Shown piece by piece: positions 46,401 to 58,446 of a stretch of DNA of 64,000 nucleotides; the stretch's first letter is position 1, and every line of letters starts with the position of its first letter. The position numbers and the translations under genes were made by a program. Origin of the DNA: Epinephelus fuscoguttatus (Eukaryota; Chordata; Actinopteri; Perciformes; Serranidae); contig NC_064762.1 of the NCBI RefSeq assembly GCF_011397635.1, positions 26,765,617 to 26,829,616 of the forward strand, given 5' to 3'. The notes beneath the pieces are model-generated. The model had not been told where the DNA came from. It saw only the letters and a list, made by a program, of their open reading frames with translations, and ran no database searches.

Positions 46401-49400
46401 GTTATTTCACCTTTTTTTGTTAAGTACATAACTCCACATGTGTTCATTCATAGTTTTGATGCCTTCAGTGAGAATCTACAATGTAAATAGTCATGAAAAT
46501 AAAGAAAACGCATTGAATGAGAAGGTATATCCAAACTTTTGGCCTGTACTGTATGTCAAAAAAGTCATAGAATAGTATGTCATAAAAAAGTCATACTATA
46601 GTATGTCAAAAAAGTCATAGAATAGTATGTCATAAAAAAGTCATAGTATAGTATGTCATAAAAACGTCATAGTATAGTATGTCATAAAAACGTCATACTA
46701 TAGTATGCCAAAAAATTCATAGAATAGTATGTCATAAAAAAGTCATACTATAGTATGTCAAAAAAGTCATAGAATAGTATGTCATAAAAAAGTCATACTA
46801 TAGTATGCCAAAAAAGTCATAGAATAGTATGTCATAAAAAAGTCATACTATAGTATGTCAAAAAAGTCATAGAATAGTATGTCATAAAAAAGTCATAGAA
46901 TAGTATGTCATAAAAACGTCATACTATAGTATGCCAAAAAATTCATAGAATAGTATGTCATAAAAAAGTCATACTATAGTATGCCAAAAAATTCATAGAA
47001 TAGTATGTCATAAAAAAGTCATACTATAGTATGCCAAAAAAGTCATAGAATAGTATGTCATAAAAAAGTCATAATATAGTATGTCAAAAAAGTCATAGAA
47101 TAGTATGTCATAAAAAAGTCATAGAATAGTATGTCATAAAAACGTCATACTATAGTATGTCAAAAAAGTCATAGAATAGTATGTCATAAAAAAGTCATAC
47201 TATAGTATGTCAAAAAAAGTCATAGAATAGTATGTCATAAAAACGTCATACTATAGTATGCCAAAAAAGTCATAGAATAGTATGTCATAAAAAAGTCATA
47301 GAATAGTATGTCAAAAAAGTCATAGAATAGTATGTCATAAAAAAGTCATAGAATAGTATGTCAAAAAAGTCATAGAATAGTATGTCAAAAAAGTCATAGA
47401 ATAGTATGTCATAAAAAAGTCATACTATAGTATGTCAAAAAAAGTCATAGAATAGTATGTCATAAAAAAGTCATAGAATAGTATGTCAAAAAAGTCATAG
47501 AATAGTATGTCATAAAAAAGTCATAGTATAGTATGTCAAAAAAGTCATAGAATAGTATGTCAAAAAAAGTCATAGAATAGTATGTCATAAAAACGTCATA
47601 CTATAGTATGTCAAAAAAGTCATAGAATAGTATGTCATAAAAAAGTCATACTATAGTATGTCAAAAAAAGTCATAGAATAGTATGTCATAAAAACATCAT
47701 ACTATAGTATGCCAAAAAAGTCATAGAATAGTATGTCATAAAAAAGTCATACTATAGTATGTCAAAAAAGTCATAGAATAGTATGTCATAAAAAAGTCAT
47801 AGAATAGTATGTCATAAAATAGTCATACTATAGTATGGCAAAAACTTCATAGAATAGAATGTCAGAAAAATAGTATGTCATAAAAAAGTCATACTATAGT
47901 ATGTCAAAAAGTCATAGAATAGTATGTCATAAAAAAGTCATACTATAGTATGTCAAAAAAGTCATAGTATAGTATGTCATAAAAAAGTCATACTATAGTA
48001 TGTCAAAAAGTCATAGAATAGTATGTCATAAAAAAGTCATAGAATAGTATGTCATAAAAAAGTCATACTATAGTATGTCAAAAAATTCATAGAATAGTAT
48101 GTCATAAAAAAGTCATACTATAGTATGTCAAAAAATTCATAGAATAGTATGTCATAAAAACGTCATACTATAGTATGCCAAAAAATTCATAGAATAGTAT
48201 GTCATAAAAAAGTCATACTATAGTATGTCAAAAAAGTCATAGAATAGTATGTCAAAAAAATTCATAGAATAGTATGTCATAAAAACGTCATACTATAGTA
48301 TGTCAAAAAAATTCATAGAATAGTATGTCATAAAAACGTCATACTATAGTATGTCAAAAAAGTCATAGAATAGTATGTCAAAAAAAGTCATAGAATAGTA
48401 TGTCATAAAAACGTCATACTATAGTATGCCAAAAAAGTCATAGAATAGTATGTCATAAAAAAGTCATACTATAGTATGTCAAAAAAGTCATAGAATAGTA
48501 TGTCATAAAAACGTCATACTATCGTATGCCAAAAAATTCATAGAATAGTATGTCATAAAAAAGTCATACTATAGTATGTCATAAAAAAGTCATACTATAG
48601 TATGTCAAAAAGTCATAGAATAGTATGTCATAAAAACGTCATACTATAGTATGCCAAAAAAGTCATAGAATAGTATGTCATAAAAAAGTCATACTATAGT
48701 ATGTCAAAAAAGTCATAGAATAGTATGTCATAAAAAAGTCATACTATAGTATGTCAAAAAAGTCATAGAATAGTATGTCATAAAAAAGTCATACTATAGT
48801 ATGTCAAAAAAGTCACAGTATAGTATGTCAAAAAAAGTCATAGAATAGTATGTCATAAAAAAGTCATAGAATAGTATGTCAAAAAAGTCATAGTATAGTA
48901 TGTCATAAAAAAGTCATAGTAAAGTATGTCATGAAAAAATCATACTATAGTATGTCAAAAAGTCATAGAATAGTATGTCATGAAAAAGTCATACTATAGT
49001 ATGTCAAAAAGTCATAGTATGCTATGTCATGAAAATAGTCATAGTAAAGTATGTCATAGTATGTCAAAAAGTCATAGAATAGTATGTCATGAAAAAGTCA
49101 TAGTATACTATGTCATGAAAATAGTCATAGTAAAGTATGTCAAAAAAAGTCATAGAATAGTATGTCATAAAAAAGTCATAGAATAGTATGTCAAAAAAGT
49201 CATAGTATGTCATAAAAAAGTCATAGTATAGTATGTCAAAAAAGTCACGGTATAGTATGTCAAAAAAAGTCATAGAATAGTATGTCAAAAAAGTCATAGT
49301 ATAGTATGTCATAAAAAAGTCATAGTATAGTATGCCAAAAAATTCATAGAATAGTATGTCATAGAAAAGTCATACTATAGTATGTCAAAAAAGTCATAGA

Positions 49401-52400
49401 ATAGTATGTCATAAAAACGTCATACTATAGTATGCCAAAAAATTCATAGAATAGTATGTCATAAAAAAGTCATACTATAGTATGTCAAAAAAGTCATAGA
49501 ATAGTATGTCAAAAAAAGTCATAGAATAGTATGTCATAAAAAAGTCATAGTATAGTATGTCAAAAAAGTCATAGAATAGTATGTCATAAAAAAGTCATAG
49601 TATAGTATGTCATAAAAAAGTCATACTATAGTATGTCAAAAAGTCATAGAATGGTATGTCAAAAAAAGTCATAGAATAGTATGTCATAAAAAACTCATAG
49701 TATAGTATGTCAAAAAAGTCACAGTATAGTATGTCAAAAAAAGTCATAGAATAGTATGTCATAAAAAAGTCATAGAATAGTATGTCAAAAAAGTCACGGT
49801 ATAGTATGTCAAAAAAAGTCATAGAATAGTATGTCATAAAAGTCATACTATAGTATGTCAAAAAAGTCACAGAATAGTATGTCATAAAAAAGTCATAGTA
49901 TACTATGTCATAAAAAGTCATAGTATAGTATGTCATAAAATCATAGCATAGTATGTCAAAAAAAAGTCACAGTGTAGTATGTCATAAAAAAGTCATAGAA
50001 TAGTATGTCAAAAAAGTCATAGTATAGTATGTGATGAAAAAAAGTCATAGTATACTATGTCATAAAAAAGTCATGGTATTGTATGTCATAAAATCATAGT
50101 ATAGTATGTCAAAAAGTCATAGTATAGTATGTCAAAAAAGTCATACTATAGTATGTCATGAAAAAGTCATAGTGTACTATGTCAAAAAAAGCCACAGTAT
50201 AGTATGCCATAAAAAGTCACAGGACAGGATTTTATAAAGGTCATTATGTCATAAAAAATTAAAAATAAAAAAATAAACAAAAAAGTAATACTCTCATGTG
50301 TCATAAAAAAAGTCATTGTATAGTATGTCAAAAAACAAAAATAACAACAAGCCACAAATGTCATCATATAGTTTGTCATTAAAAAGAGAAGTCATGATCT
50401 TGTGTGTCATAAAATAAAATCCAAAAATGTGATTGTTGAGTATGTCATAAAAGTCATTAAAATGTCACAGTTTAGTATGCCATAAAAACACCACATGCAA
50501 GTACAGCTTTAAAGCATATGTTACACTGAACTGCAGTAGGAACATGGCTCCTGAAGAAACCGAAAATTACATTGAAACTGTGACAAAACTGTAACTGATC
50601 TGTAGAATAAGAACACAATTCAGCTGACTGATGTGGACGAGTGCAAAATTCAGGGCTTCCTGAGGTCTATGAGTGGCTCACCTTCATCCTCCTCTTCCTC
50701 GTCCTCATCCTCCAGCATCTCCAGATGAGGCATGGCAAGCGTCATCATCTCCCACAGAGTCAGACCGTAGGCGAAGATGTCGGCCTTGTCAGTGATCTCT
50801 CCGCCCTCGTCCAGAGCTTCTTTGGGTTTCCACGGCTCTGTACCGATGTACTCTGCCTTTGGGTCTGACACTGAGCACACAGATGAAAAAACATTAATTA
50901 AAGCCTAATCGGACTAGATGACAATTTAATTACAAAGCAAAACATTCAATTTGTCTGTTAAAACAAGAAGCTCATGTTTTTCTGGGCCATTTTACAATCA
51001 CATCAACGAAGCAAGATCCAGAGGTTTGCAATTAGTTTAAGTTAAACTCAAAATAGAAGACACCTCCACTGCTAATGACATGTATGTATGAGAAGAGTTA
51101 AAGCATGAGAGACTGACGACTTAATGTTTCTGTATGGGCACAGGAACAAAGTTAATCAGCTGCTGTAAACAGTCGTTTCCACTCAAATGTTTTCTGCCAA
51201 TTCTGTGCTTTAATCCATGATTAATCCCACTTGTACACACACACGCACACATACTGAACTGAACTGAACTTAACTAGTATTGTTTGTGTATCCAAAGCCT
51301 GATAATCAGTAACTTCTTCTCTGCTTCATCGACCACAATTGTTTCCCAATAACTATTAAAAACACACAGTAAGGCCCCTGCCCTTCATCAGACATCTGTC
51401 TGATGAAGGGCCGAAACGTAACACATGAATAAATTGTGCAAGGAGCAGCTTCTGGTGTGCGAACTTTATCTTTTATTCCATGAATCTTTGTACCTGCTGG
51501 GAGAGTGTATTTTTTGCAGAGATGGGATTTCAGAGCAATGGACATTTGTTTTCAAGATAACATTCTCTGTCTGGAATGATAGGTGGTTGTTGTGTGGCGG
51601 CACGATTTAGGAGGAAACATTTTTCTTTTTCTTAACAAAAATGGAACACAGCGATGTGGATAATTCACACTGGACCTGGTGTGCGTAGTTGTCAAGCGAA
51701 AAAATTTGCAAGCAGATTTTCTGTATTTCCACATTTTTGCATCATACTGTTGGGAAAAAAAACAATAACAACAACAACAACAACAACAACGGCTTTAAAT
51801 CTACTATTAAAGGCTCAAAACTGACTAATAATTTTTCTACTGCTCAAGATATTACCAGTTAACTGATAGTGTTTTAAAAATAAGACTGTGTGACCTGAAA
51901 ATGTAGACACAGGAACAAAATCAAGAGCCATATTACTCCTGTTCACCGATGTATGTCTGCAACTGAAACTCTTTCGAGGACATACAGTACAAGCCACAGT
52001 TTATTGTTAATAAGCTGTTGTGTATAAACTGGGCACTGTGGGAGGCTTTCTGTGCTCCAACCATCCCTGCCCCCACCCATCACACAGAGTACAATGCTGC
52101 ATTTTCTCATCAAGGCTTCTTGGCTGATTTTTATCATAAATGACATGAAGACACTCGTTACCTCTCATGTTCTCGTCCAGCTGCAGAGACACACCGACAT
52201 CGCAGATCTTGATGGTCTCAAAGTCTCCTTTGATGACAACATTACATGACTTCATGTCGCCGTGCAGCAGCTTCTTCTCATTGTGGAGATACTGTAGGGA
52301 GAAACAAACAAAGGCTTAACAACGTCCTTCTGTGTTTATTTTGCTTTGTTAAACAATCCTCATTTCTGAAATTAAATTAAAAGATGGCTGATGTTGAGAG

Positions 52401-55400
52401 GAGACAAATATGATTTGGGAAAGAATGAACCACTGGCGCTGTGAGTGGTTTTTGACTATGGTTTCCCATGGATATTTTATTAAAATCATATTCTTTTTCT
52501 TGACATGTGACTCAACCAATTAATGCCAAAGCATAAATAGAGGTCAGAAAATAAAATAAAATGTGCTTTTTGTGTGTTTCATTTAAATATAAGTTCAAAG
52601 TCAGAGCTGTAACTTGTTTTTTCTTTTAATTGTTAGGTCCACACCCTTCAGGTAACCCCTAACTACACACAAATACATATTCACACATGGACTCATATTA
52701 TTATATTACTATGGAAGTATGAAGTATTACTATGAAACTCAAAAGCTACCGGGCAGTGTGAAGTAAAAAAACAAGCTCCACTACTTTCACCAGCTGCAAC
52801 TTTAAAGTGATGTACACACTAGGGTATCAGTAATTGTATTTCATTAATATATATGTAGATTTTTCTGAAATTTGCTATTATGCATAATGAGTAGTTTTAC
52901 TTTTGCATTTTAAGTATATTTGATGCTAATACTGTTTGAATGAAGGACTTTTACTTGTAACAGTATTTTTTTCAGTGTGGTACTTCTTCTTCTTTTACTT
53001 TACTAGTTTGTATTTTTTGAAGTGGGGTTGTATGAAGTACTTATCTATTGTCAGTGTATTGCCTATAGTAATTAATGGTCAGAGCCCCCTCAGTTTGGAG
53101 AAGAGGGCAGGAGTCTGACATGGAAGCTAAGCAATATACTATTGTTGACAGGGTCAACAACAAAATGTATTTTAGTCACCTAAAATAAAAGTGTCACTAA
53201 GTATATGATATATTTGGAATATTTTCACTTCTTTACCTTGCTGCCAGACAGCTCTTTCTGACTGGGAACTGAAGTGAAAGTTATCTGTGCTCTCTTCAAG
53301 GCCACCAGTAATTTTACCGTGCTGAACATGGAAGCTGTTGGTCTACCACTGCCTCAGTCTGCTGTTTGTTTGTGTGATCTTGTGACTTTGATGTTTTAAA
53401 GAGTTAGTTTGGATTCATCATAGTCACACAGTAACATAAATAAATTACAGATAGATGCAGCAGTAGACCAGCAGCTCCTGTGTTCAGCGAGGTAAAATGA
53501 CTGTTTTTGCCAATGGAGTCTGGTGGCTCTGAAGAGAGCGATATAACATCTTCAGTTCTGGGCTGTCTGACAACAAAGTAAAATAGTATACACTTATATT
53601 ATACCCACACGAAGACGGAACCGATTTCGTTTTTTAAAAGTTTTCCATAAACACGGAATCATCTCAAGATATGTGTACGTAAACATGAAGCCACTGAAAA
53701 CGCTGTAGTATATATGCAAGGCCTGTAAGTGGCACTGCAACGCTGCCACAAAGTACACCAAAAACAGAGAATAAGAAATGGAGCATGCGCATAAAACAAT
53801 AAACGAACACGAAGAAGAAAATGGCGGAAAATACAAATGTCAGAGGAGTCCACTTTGTATGGACTGACGACGAGGTAGAGCTGTTACTTAGGGTCACACT
53901 TGATTACAAAACTGCAGGGGAATGTTGACTAGCACATGTGGGTTAAGGGAGAAGTGGGGTTATGGTGTCATCGTTTCAGAAAAGAGGCGTACTGTGTTGT
54001 AAATATGGAAACGCGAAGGTGGCATCTTCAGATTTTTTCACTCTGGGACCCGGTTTCAAAAGTTGGTGTATTTGGGCTCCTAAAACGCTGGTTCCGTGTT
54101 TACGAAAGGTCTATAGGATAAAAAAAAAAACATTGCGGATACACCTAATCTCGTCTCCGTGTGGACATGGCCTTAAACTGATTTTCTTTATCTTTACTAT
54201 CCCTTTAAGTAAAGGATCTGAGTAAATCTTCAACCACTGCAGGCAGGTTAGATAGCAACACTTTGGTCATAAAATGAATGTCAGGATACTGGATGATTGA
54301 CGAGCAGACACAGGTGTCAACTACACATTTCAAAAGACAAGACATAACTTTGAAAGAGTGACTGATGTGTACAGTGTGTCATGGGAGATCAAATTTCATG
54401 GATATACAGAGATACAGGCGTGAAGTTAATCCAGCTGTAATTGATCCAGCTATATTACACCAGGTAGAAAAGAGTCTGTGAGTTACCTGAAGGCCACGAG
54501 CAACATGCAGAGCCACTTTCTCTATGTCGGCAGCAGGGAAAGCTTTCAGGCCGTCCTCTCTCCTCTTCTCTATCAGGTCATTGAGGGACTGCTCTCCTCC
54601 GTACTCCATCGCCAGACACTTTGATCCATCTTTGGCCGTGGCGAATGCACGAAACCCTTGATGGTGGGATAAGGATACAGAATTAACAAACCAGAATGTA
54701 ACACAATATTACAATTACGTTGATTACGACAGCACAAAATAAAGTCAGTGTAAATGAGTAATTTATTCCATTCTTGTTGCATCAGTCAACACTGAAACTG
54801 AACTCAACTCAAACTGAATCTTAAGCAAGTGACCAGCAAGACAATAATTGTTTGGGTTATTATTTTCTGAAGGTTTTAAAATTTAGAAAACAGATGTAAA
54901 AGAAAATGATGGTGAATTATGTAACTGAGTTTTGTTGCTGTTCCCTTGGGGTAATATTGCAAGGCCTTTATCAACATAATCATCAGCTGTGACTCTGCAG
55001 TTTGTATGTGAAGTGTAAAAGTATCAAATGTGTTCCTGTGGTTCACATTGATTCTAGAGACACAAAGAGGGACTGCTCTTCTGAAGAACATAACACTAGG
55101 TCTGTTATACTCGCCACTGTGCTGTGAGAGTGCTGTCATGTCTTACCAACAATGTTTGGATGATTGATTCCCTTCAGGACCTTTGCCTCCTCGTTCAGGC
55201 GCTTCTGGTAAACCGCCACCTGTTTGGCTGCACACTTGCTGTTGATCTTCTTGACAGCCCAGGGGGATGCATTCAACTTCCCCTGTCTAGGATTAATTTA
55301 ATCAGCAAAACATAATATTTATACACAGACATGAAAACATTCACATGAAGGAAGCCTGGAAAACATCACTGTTTAACAATTTATACTGAAGATGGATATG

Positions 55401-56661
55401 AAAGGTCATGGTGAAGCTATTTCAACTCAAATAATTTGTATTCTAATGCATGAAACTCCATGCACACATTTGGCAATTTAATGTGGCCTTGCTAATTAAA
55501 AGCACAAACACCATCCATCATGACAAAATGATTAAAAAATAAATGATTAGCGTCTCTTCTTTCAGAAGCTGTCTGCTTATTCTTTCCATGAAATAAACAA
55601 TGCAAGGCAAGAGGGATGAAGGCCAAAATATTTTTTAAATGAAGGGCCTTTTGGTAGAATGTTGAACGGAAACAGACCCTTTTAGAAATTTAACTTATGC
55701 TTTTATATTATTTATGAACAAAGCCACAGTAAACTGGCATGAATACAGCACAGAAATATTGAAACAAGTGTAGAGAGAGAGGAAAGATGAAAAAGGAGGA
55801 GACAGGTGGTAGGTGAGGTGTAAACCAAGTATTTAATCATTTATATTTTAAAATGAACAGTGTGTAAGATTTGTGGTGATTAAGTGGCATCTAGCAGTGA
55901 GGACTACAGACTGCAACCAGCTGAAACTTCTGTGTGCCAAATATGAACTCCTAGTCAGAATTCCTTCAGTGTTCATTGCTCAGTGTATCTCTGACACATA
56001 TTGGAGATGGGCCACTAGCCCAGCACTGCTAATGCAAGCTCACCCTTTTTCTCTGACAGCTTAAGTTCCAGACGTTCAGGATGTTTTTTTTTTACCATGA
56101 GCTGAATTATTTGCAGAGGTCTCTTCCTCTCCAAAATCAAACAGACCTGGTGTTTTAACCCAGTAAAAACACTGGATAGAGAAGTTTCACAGTGGGTTTC
56201 TCCAATGCTCTCATCGAAGAGAAGCTGCTAACTAAGGTGGCCGACACAAAAACGCAAGAGGCCCTATCTAGAGCCAGTGTTTGGTTTGTCGTGGCGGTGG
56301 AACATGGTAATCTCTGCAGACAAGGACCCACTCCCTATGTAGATAAAATGTCCTTTTTTAGGTAACGAAAGCACGATTCTTATTTTCAGGTAACTATACA
56401 CCACAGAAAACATACTTATGTTATATTCCATTTCTGCCAACATATCCCCTTAAACCCTACACACTGTACCTTTAAATCAGACAACATCACACACCTGTTC
56501 ATAAGGTAAACATTGACTCCAGTCCCACAGCCCAACTTCTTCATGAAAGGTGAGGCTGGGATGGTGATTGGGGTCCCTCCGTTGCTTACAAAGTTCTTCA
56601 CTCTTACATTTTTAGGGGTCTTGAATGAGCCCTCATCGCTGAGTGTGGCAAGGGAGGCCAT
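43489..56661 (-). CDS. pbk: PDZ-binding kinase (TOPK), 6 coding exons, 342 aa
   Basis: Mitotic Ser/Thr MAPKK-like kinase. Exons in coding order: 56495-56661, 55147-55286, 54487-54656, 52162-52291, 50682-50870, 43489-43721; total 1029 bp, phases consistent; human PBK is 322 aa. The exon start follows CAG, one base before the ATG. Features: FKTPK near T15 (equivalent of the CDK1 site T9), [19 protein letters not shown] (glycine-rich loop about 43-51), WAVKKI lysine about 68-69, HGD at 169-171 replacing HRD, and DVG at 190-192 replacing DFG, both typical of [35 protein letters not shown] and an acidic [10 protein letters not shown] insert follow. The human protein ends in the PDZ ligand ETDV; this one continues past ALES to end VIVID. 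Intron 6 (about 7 kb) holds the minisatellite and a Tc1 element. Confidence 0.97.
44866..46551 (-). mobile_element. Tc1-like transposon with ~273-bp TIRs
   Basis: 1686 bp flanked by TA dinucleotides (44864-44865 and 46552-46553). Termini CAGTACAGGCCAAAAGTTTG and, reversed from the right, CAGTACAGGCCAAAAGTTTG match. The left TIR extends to about 45138 and the right from about 46280, nearly identical, so insertion was fairly recent. The left TIR includes the last ~36 codons of the transposase gene, so the same codons exist as a mirror at the right end. Confidence 0.92.
45029..46138 (-). pseudogene. Tc1/mariner transposase, nearly intact but disabled
   Basis: From the ATG at 46138 the frame reads [15 protein letters not shown], meets a TAA at 46064-46066, then continues [20 protein letters not shown] (paired-type HTH), a GRPR linker, and an open frame from 45868 to the stop at 45029. 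The catalytic region has [15 protein letters not shown] and [11 protein letters not shown]. The second Asp and the DDE third position are 38 residues apart and that third residue is Gln, not Glu. A 59-bp direct tandem duplication near 45640-45755 adds about 19 codons read in another frame without breaking the ORF. Stop codon, duplication and E-to-Q make it inactive as written. Confidence 0.85.
51381..51480 (+). repeat. inverted repeat at a retroelement-like 3' end
   Basis: CCCTTCATCAGACA, two bases, then its perfect complement TGTCTGATGAAGGG, followed by CCGAAACGTAACAC and AATAAA. This arrangement is typical of the 3' end of fish non-LTR or Penelope-like elements. It lies in pbk intron 5. Confidence 0.4.
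51762..51790. repeat. (AAC)n microsatellite
   Basis: About nine AAC/AAT triplets in pbk intron 5. Confidence 0.85.
53600..54172 (+). mobile_element. small DNA transposon with a Myb/SANT-like ORF fragment
   Basis: Imperfect terminal inverted repeats: the left end has CCACACGAAGACGGAACCG and TAAACACGGAA; the right end reversed has CCACACGGAGACGAGATTAG and later GTAAACACGGAACC. Inside, an ATG at 53821 begins [20 protein letters not shown] and continues [10 protein letters not shown], then stops at 53926-53928 (35 aa). W-x2-DE-V-x-LLL is the first helix of a Myb/SANT-like DNA-binding domain common in fish transposon-borne genes. The rest of the domain is deleted. It lies in pbk intron 4. Confidence 0.6.
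55848..56475. mobile_element. non-autonomous TTAA-type DNA transposon in pbk intron 2
   Basis: Termini TTAAAATGAACAGTGTGTAA and, reversed from the right, TTTAAAGGTACAGTGTGTAG. The interior words TTAAGTGGCATCTAGCAGTG, CTGCAACCAGCTGAAACTTC and GCAGAGGTCTCTTCCTCTCC mark a very common fish MITE. No coding capacity. Its right end is 19 bp from the donor site of the first coding exon of pbk. Confidence 0.75.
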
Positions 56662-57383
56662 TCTGTCCAAGGAAAACAAACAATAAAATGATTAACATGA
56701 GAAAGCATATTTGGATACAGCAAATGAATCAAAGGCATGACATTATGCTGAGCAACATTAGAGGATACAGGTAAACTACATTATGGGACCTCCTCTAACT
56801 CGACACTACAAACGTTTTAAATGGGTCCAAGTGCATTTCCTTTAGTGTGTTTGTTAATGCAGTAGCTGACCAAGGGAAATGCAACAGGGAACCTAAGTAA
56901 AAATTACTTGATGTAACACTACATGATACAAACTTGCACCGAAATATATTATGAAATATCTGATTCGTTTACTACGTATACAGCTGTCTTTGTCTACGAC
57001 GACATAACACGACAATAAAGGCCAAATTTTGAATGGAGGCTGGCATTAGCACGTCACTAATGGCGTTGTAAATGGAGAATCGTATCGGTGCTTGGCAGCT
57101 GTAAACGTAAAAGCAAAACGACACTGACTTGGAAGTTACTTGTTTTTCAACACTATCACACAATTTAGTGAACAATTAACCCATGGCGGAGACATATTAG
57201 CGACCAAACTTAACATAAATAAAGCTAAAAGTAACGTTAACGTCAATTGCAAAGTTAACGACACTAACGTTATATCATTCGACAAGTTACTCATACAAAC
57301 ATGGCGACAGTCCGATTTAAGTTGTCTTAAATTGTGTTTTGAGCCAGAAAACATAATAATTTAGCAAATAAATGTTTTGTTAC

Positions 57384-57520
57384 CTGCGTTTTCTTTCTCT
57401 GTCACAAGTTAACACAGCTGCTGCAGTTAAAACGCGCCGAACATTCAAACGGCTGCTTCCAGCTCTCCAGGCTGTACGGGTCCCGCAGAGGGACAAACTG
57501 AACGCATGCCGTTTGCGGTT
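57384..57520 (-). promoter_or_regulatory. pbk: pbk first (non-coding) exon and promoter
   Basis: Minus-strand donor CGCAG/GTAACA at 57384 defines a 5' UTR exon. Just upstream are a GGCGCGTTTT E2F-like site (57431-57440) and TTTGAA (57444-57449), which matches a CHR element. No TATA box. The arrangement suits G2/M control, as known for mammalian PBK, but the sites are inferred. Confidence 0.5.
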
Positions 57521-57772
57521 GGAAATAGAACAGTTTTAGCTAAACGGCACTGTGGCAAATCACACGCTAGTTTTATTTGTTTCAAAATACTTTATATTGT
57601 ATAAATGTTACACTGTGGTTATAACGAGGGCACCGCTTTATCCTACAAAGACATCAACGGGATTTTGAAATAATTACAGTTGTAATACAGCTTTTCACCA
57701 GCTGAGGTCAGTCACGTCATAAAATTATTATGGTAGGGAGTTGCAAGTTTGTTTCATTCTCATCCATGATTA

Positions 57773-58446
57773 TATACTCACCAGTCACTTTGTTAGGTTC
57801 ACCTTGCTAGTACCAGGTTGGACCCCCTTTTGTCTTCAGGACTGCCTTAATTCTTGGAGTCATAGATTCAACAAGGTGCTGGAAACATTCCTCAGAGATT
57901 TTGGTCCATATTGACATGATAGCATCACACAGTTGCAGCAGATTTGTTGGCTGCACATCCATGATGTGAATCTCCCATTCCACCACATCCCAAAGGTGCT
58001 CTATAGGACTGAGATCTGGTGACTGTGGAGGCCATTGGAGTACAGTGAACTCATCGTCATGTTCAAGAAACCAGTTTGAGATGATTTGAGCTTTGTGACA
58101 TGGTGCGTTATCCTGCTGGAAGTAGCCATCAGAAGATGGGTACACTGTGGTCATAAAGGGATGAACACGGTCAGCAACGATACTCAGGTAGGCTGTGGTG
58201 TTTGAACCATGCTCAGTTGGTACTAAGGGGCCCAAAGTGTGCCAAGAAAATATCCCCCACACCATTACACCACCACCAGCAGCCTGAACCGTTGATACAA
58301 GGCAGGATGGATCCATGCTTTCATGTTGTTTACACCAAATTCTGACCCTACCATCTGAATGTTGCAGCAGAAATCCAGACTCATCAGACCAGGCAACGTT
58401 TTTAATTTTCCTGTTCTTTGCTGACAGGAGTGGCACCCAGTGTGGT
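57773..58446 (-). mobile_element. truncated Tc1-like element (D-x36-E type)
   Basis: One terminus is present (CTCACCAGTCACTTTGTTAG, 57777 onward). The N-terminal half and the other TIR are missing, as the element breaks off near 58446. It encodes the C-terminal two thirds of a transposase: WSDESGF, YFQQDNAPCHKAQ and SPDLSPIEHLWDV, stop at 57807-57809. The second Asp and Glu are separated by 36 residues, the spacing of the DD36E (Incomer-like) group. All three acidic residues are intact in the remaining part. Confidence 0.85.

Larger units (their letters stand above)
43780..50490. repeat. AT-rich palindromic minisatellite in pbk intron 6
   Basis: Tandem array with two alternating units of about 26 bp (AGTCATAGAATAGTATGTCA plus TAAAAA) and about 24 bp (AGTCATACTATAGTATGTCA plus AAAA), giving a ~50-bp higher-order period. 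The second contains the perfect palindrome CATACTATAGTATG. Up to about 44165 the units run in the opposite orientation (GACTTTTTTTGACATACTAT); from about 44180 they run forward. It degrades at both edges. Repeat-only ORFs on the minus strand encode Tyr/Phe/Met-rich peptides and are not genes. A Tc1-like element splits the array at 44866-46551. Confidence 0.95.

Noticed and set aside
49064-49936. Long minus-strand ORFs rich in Tyr, Phe, Met and Asp
   Set aside because: They are translations of the ~25-bp tandem repeat, which happens to lack stops in one frame. No start context, no homology.
44180-50480. CRISPR-like regular repeats
   Set aside because: The units are contiguous with no unique spacers, the unit is AT-rich and variable, and the window is a vertebrate intron. 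It is a minisatellite.
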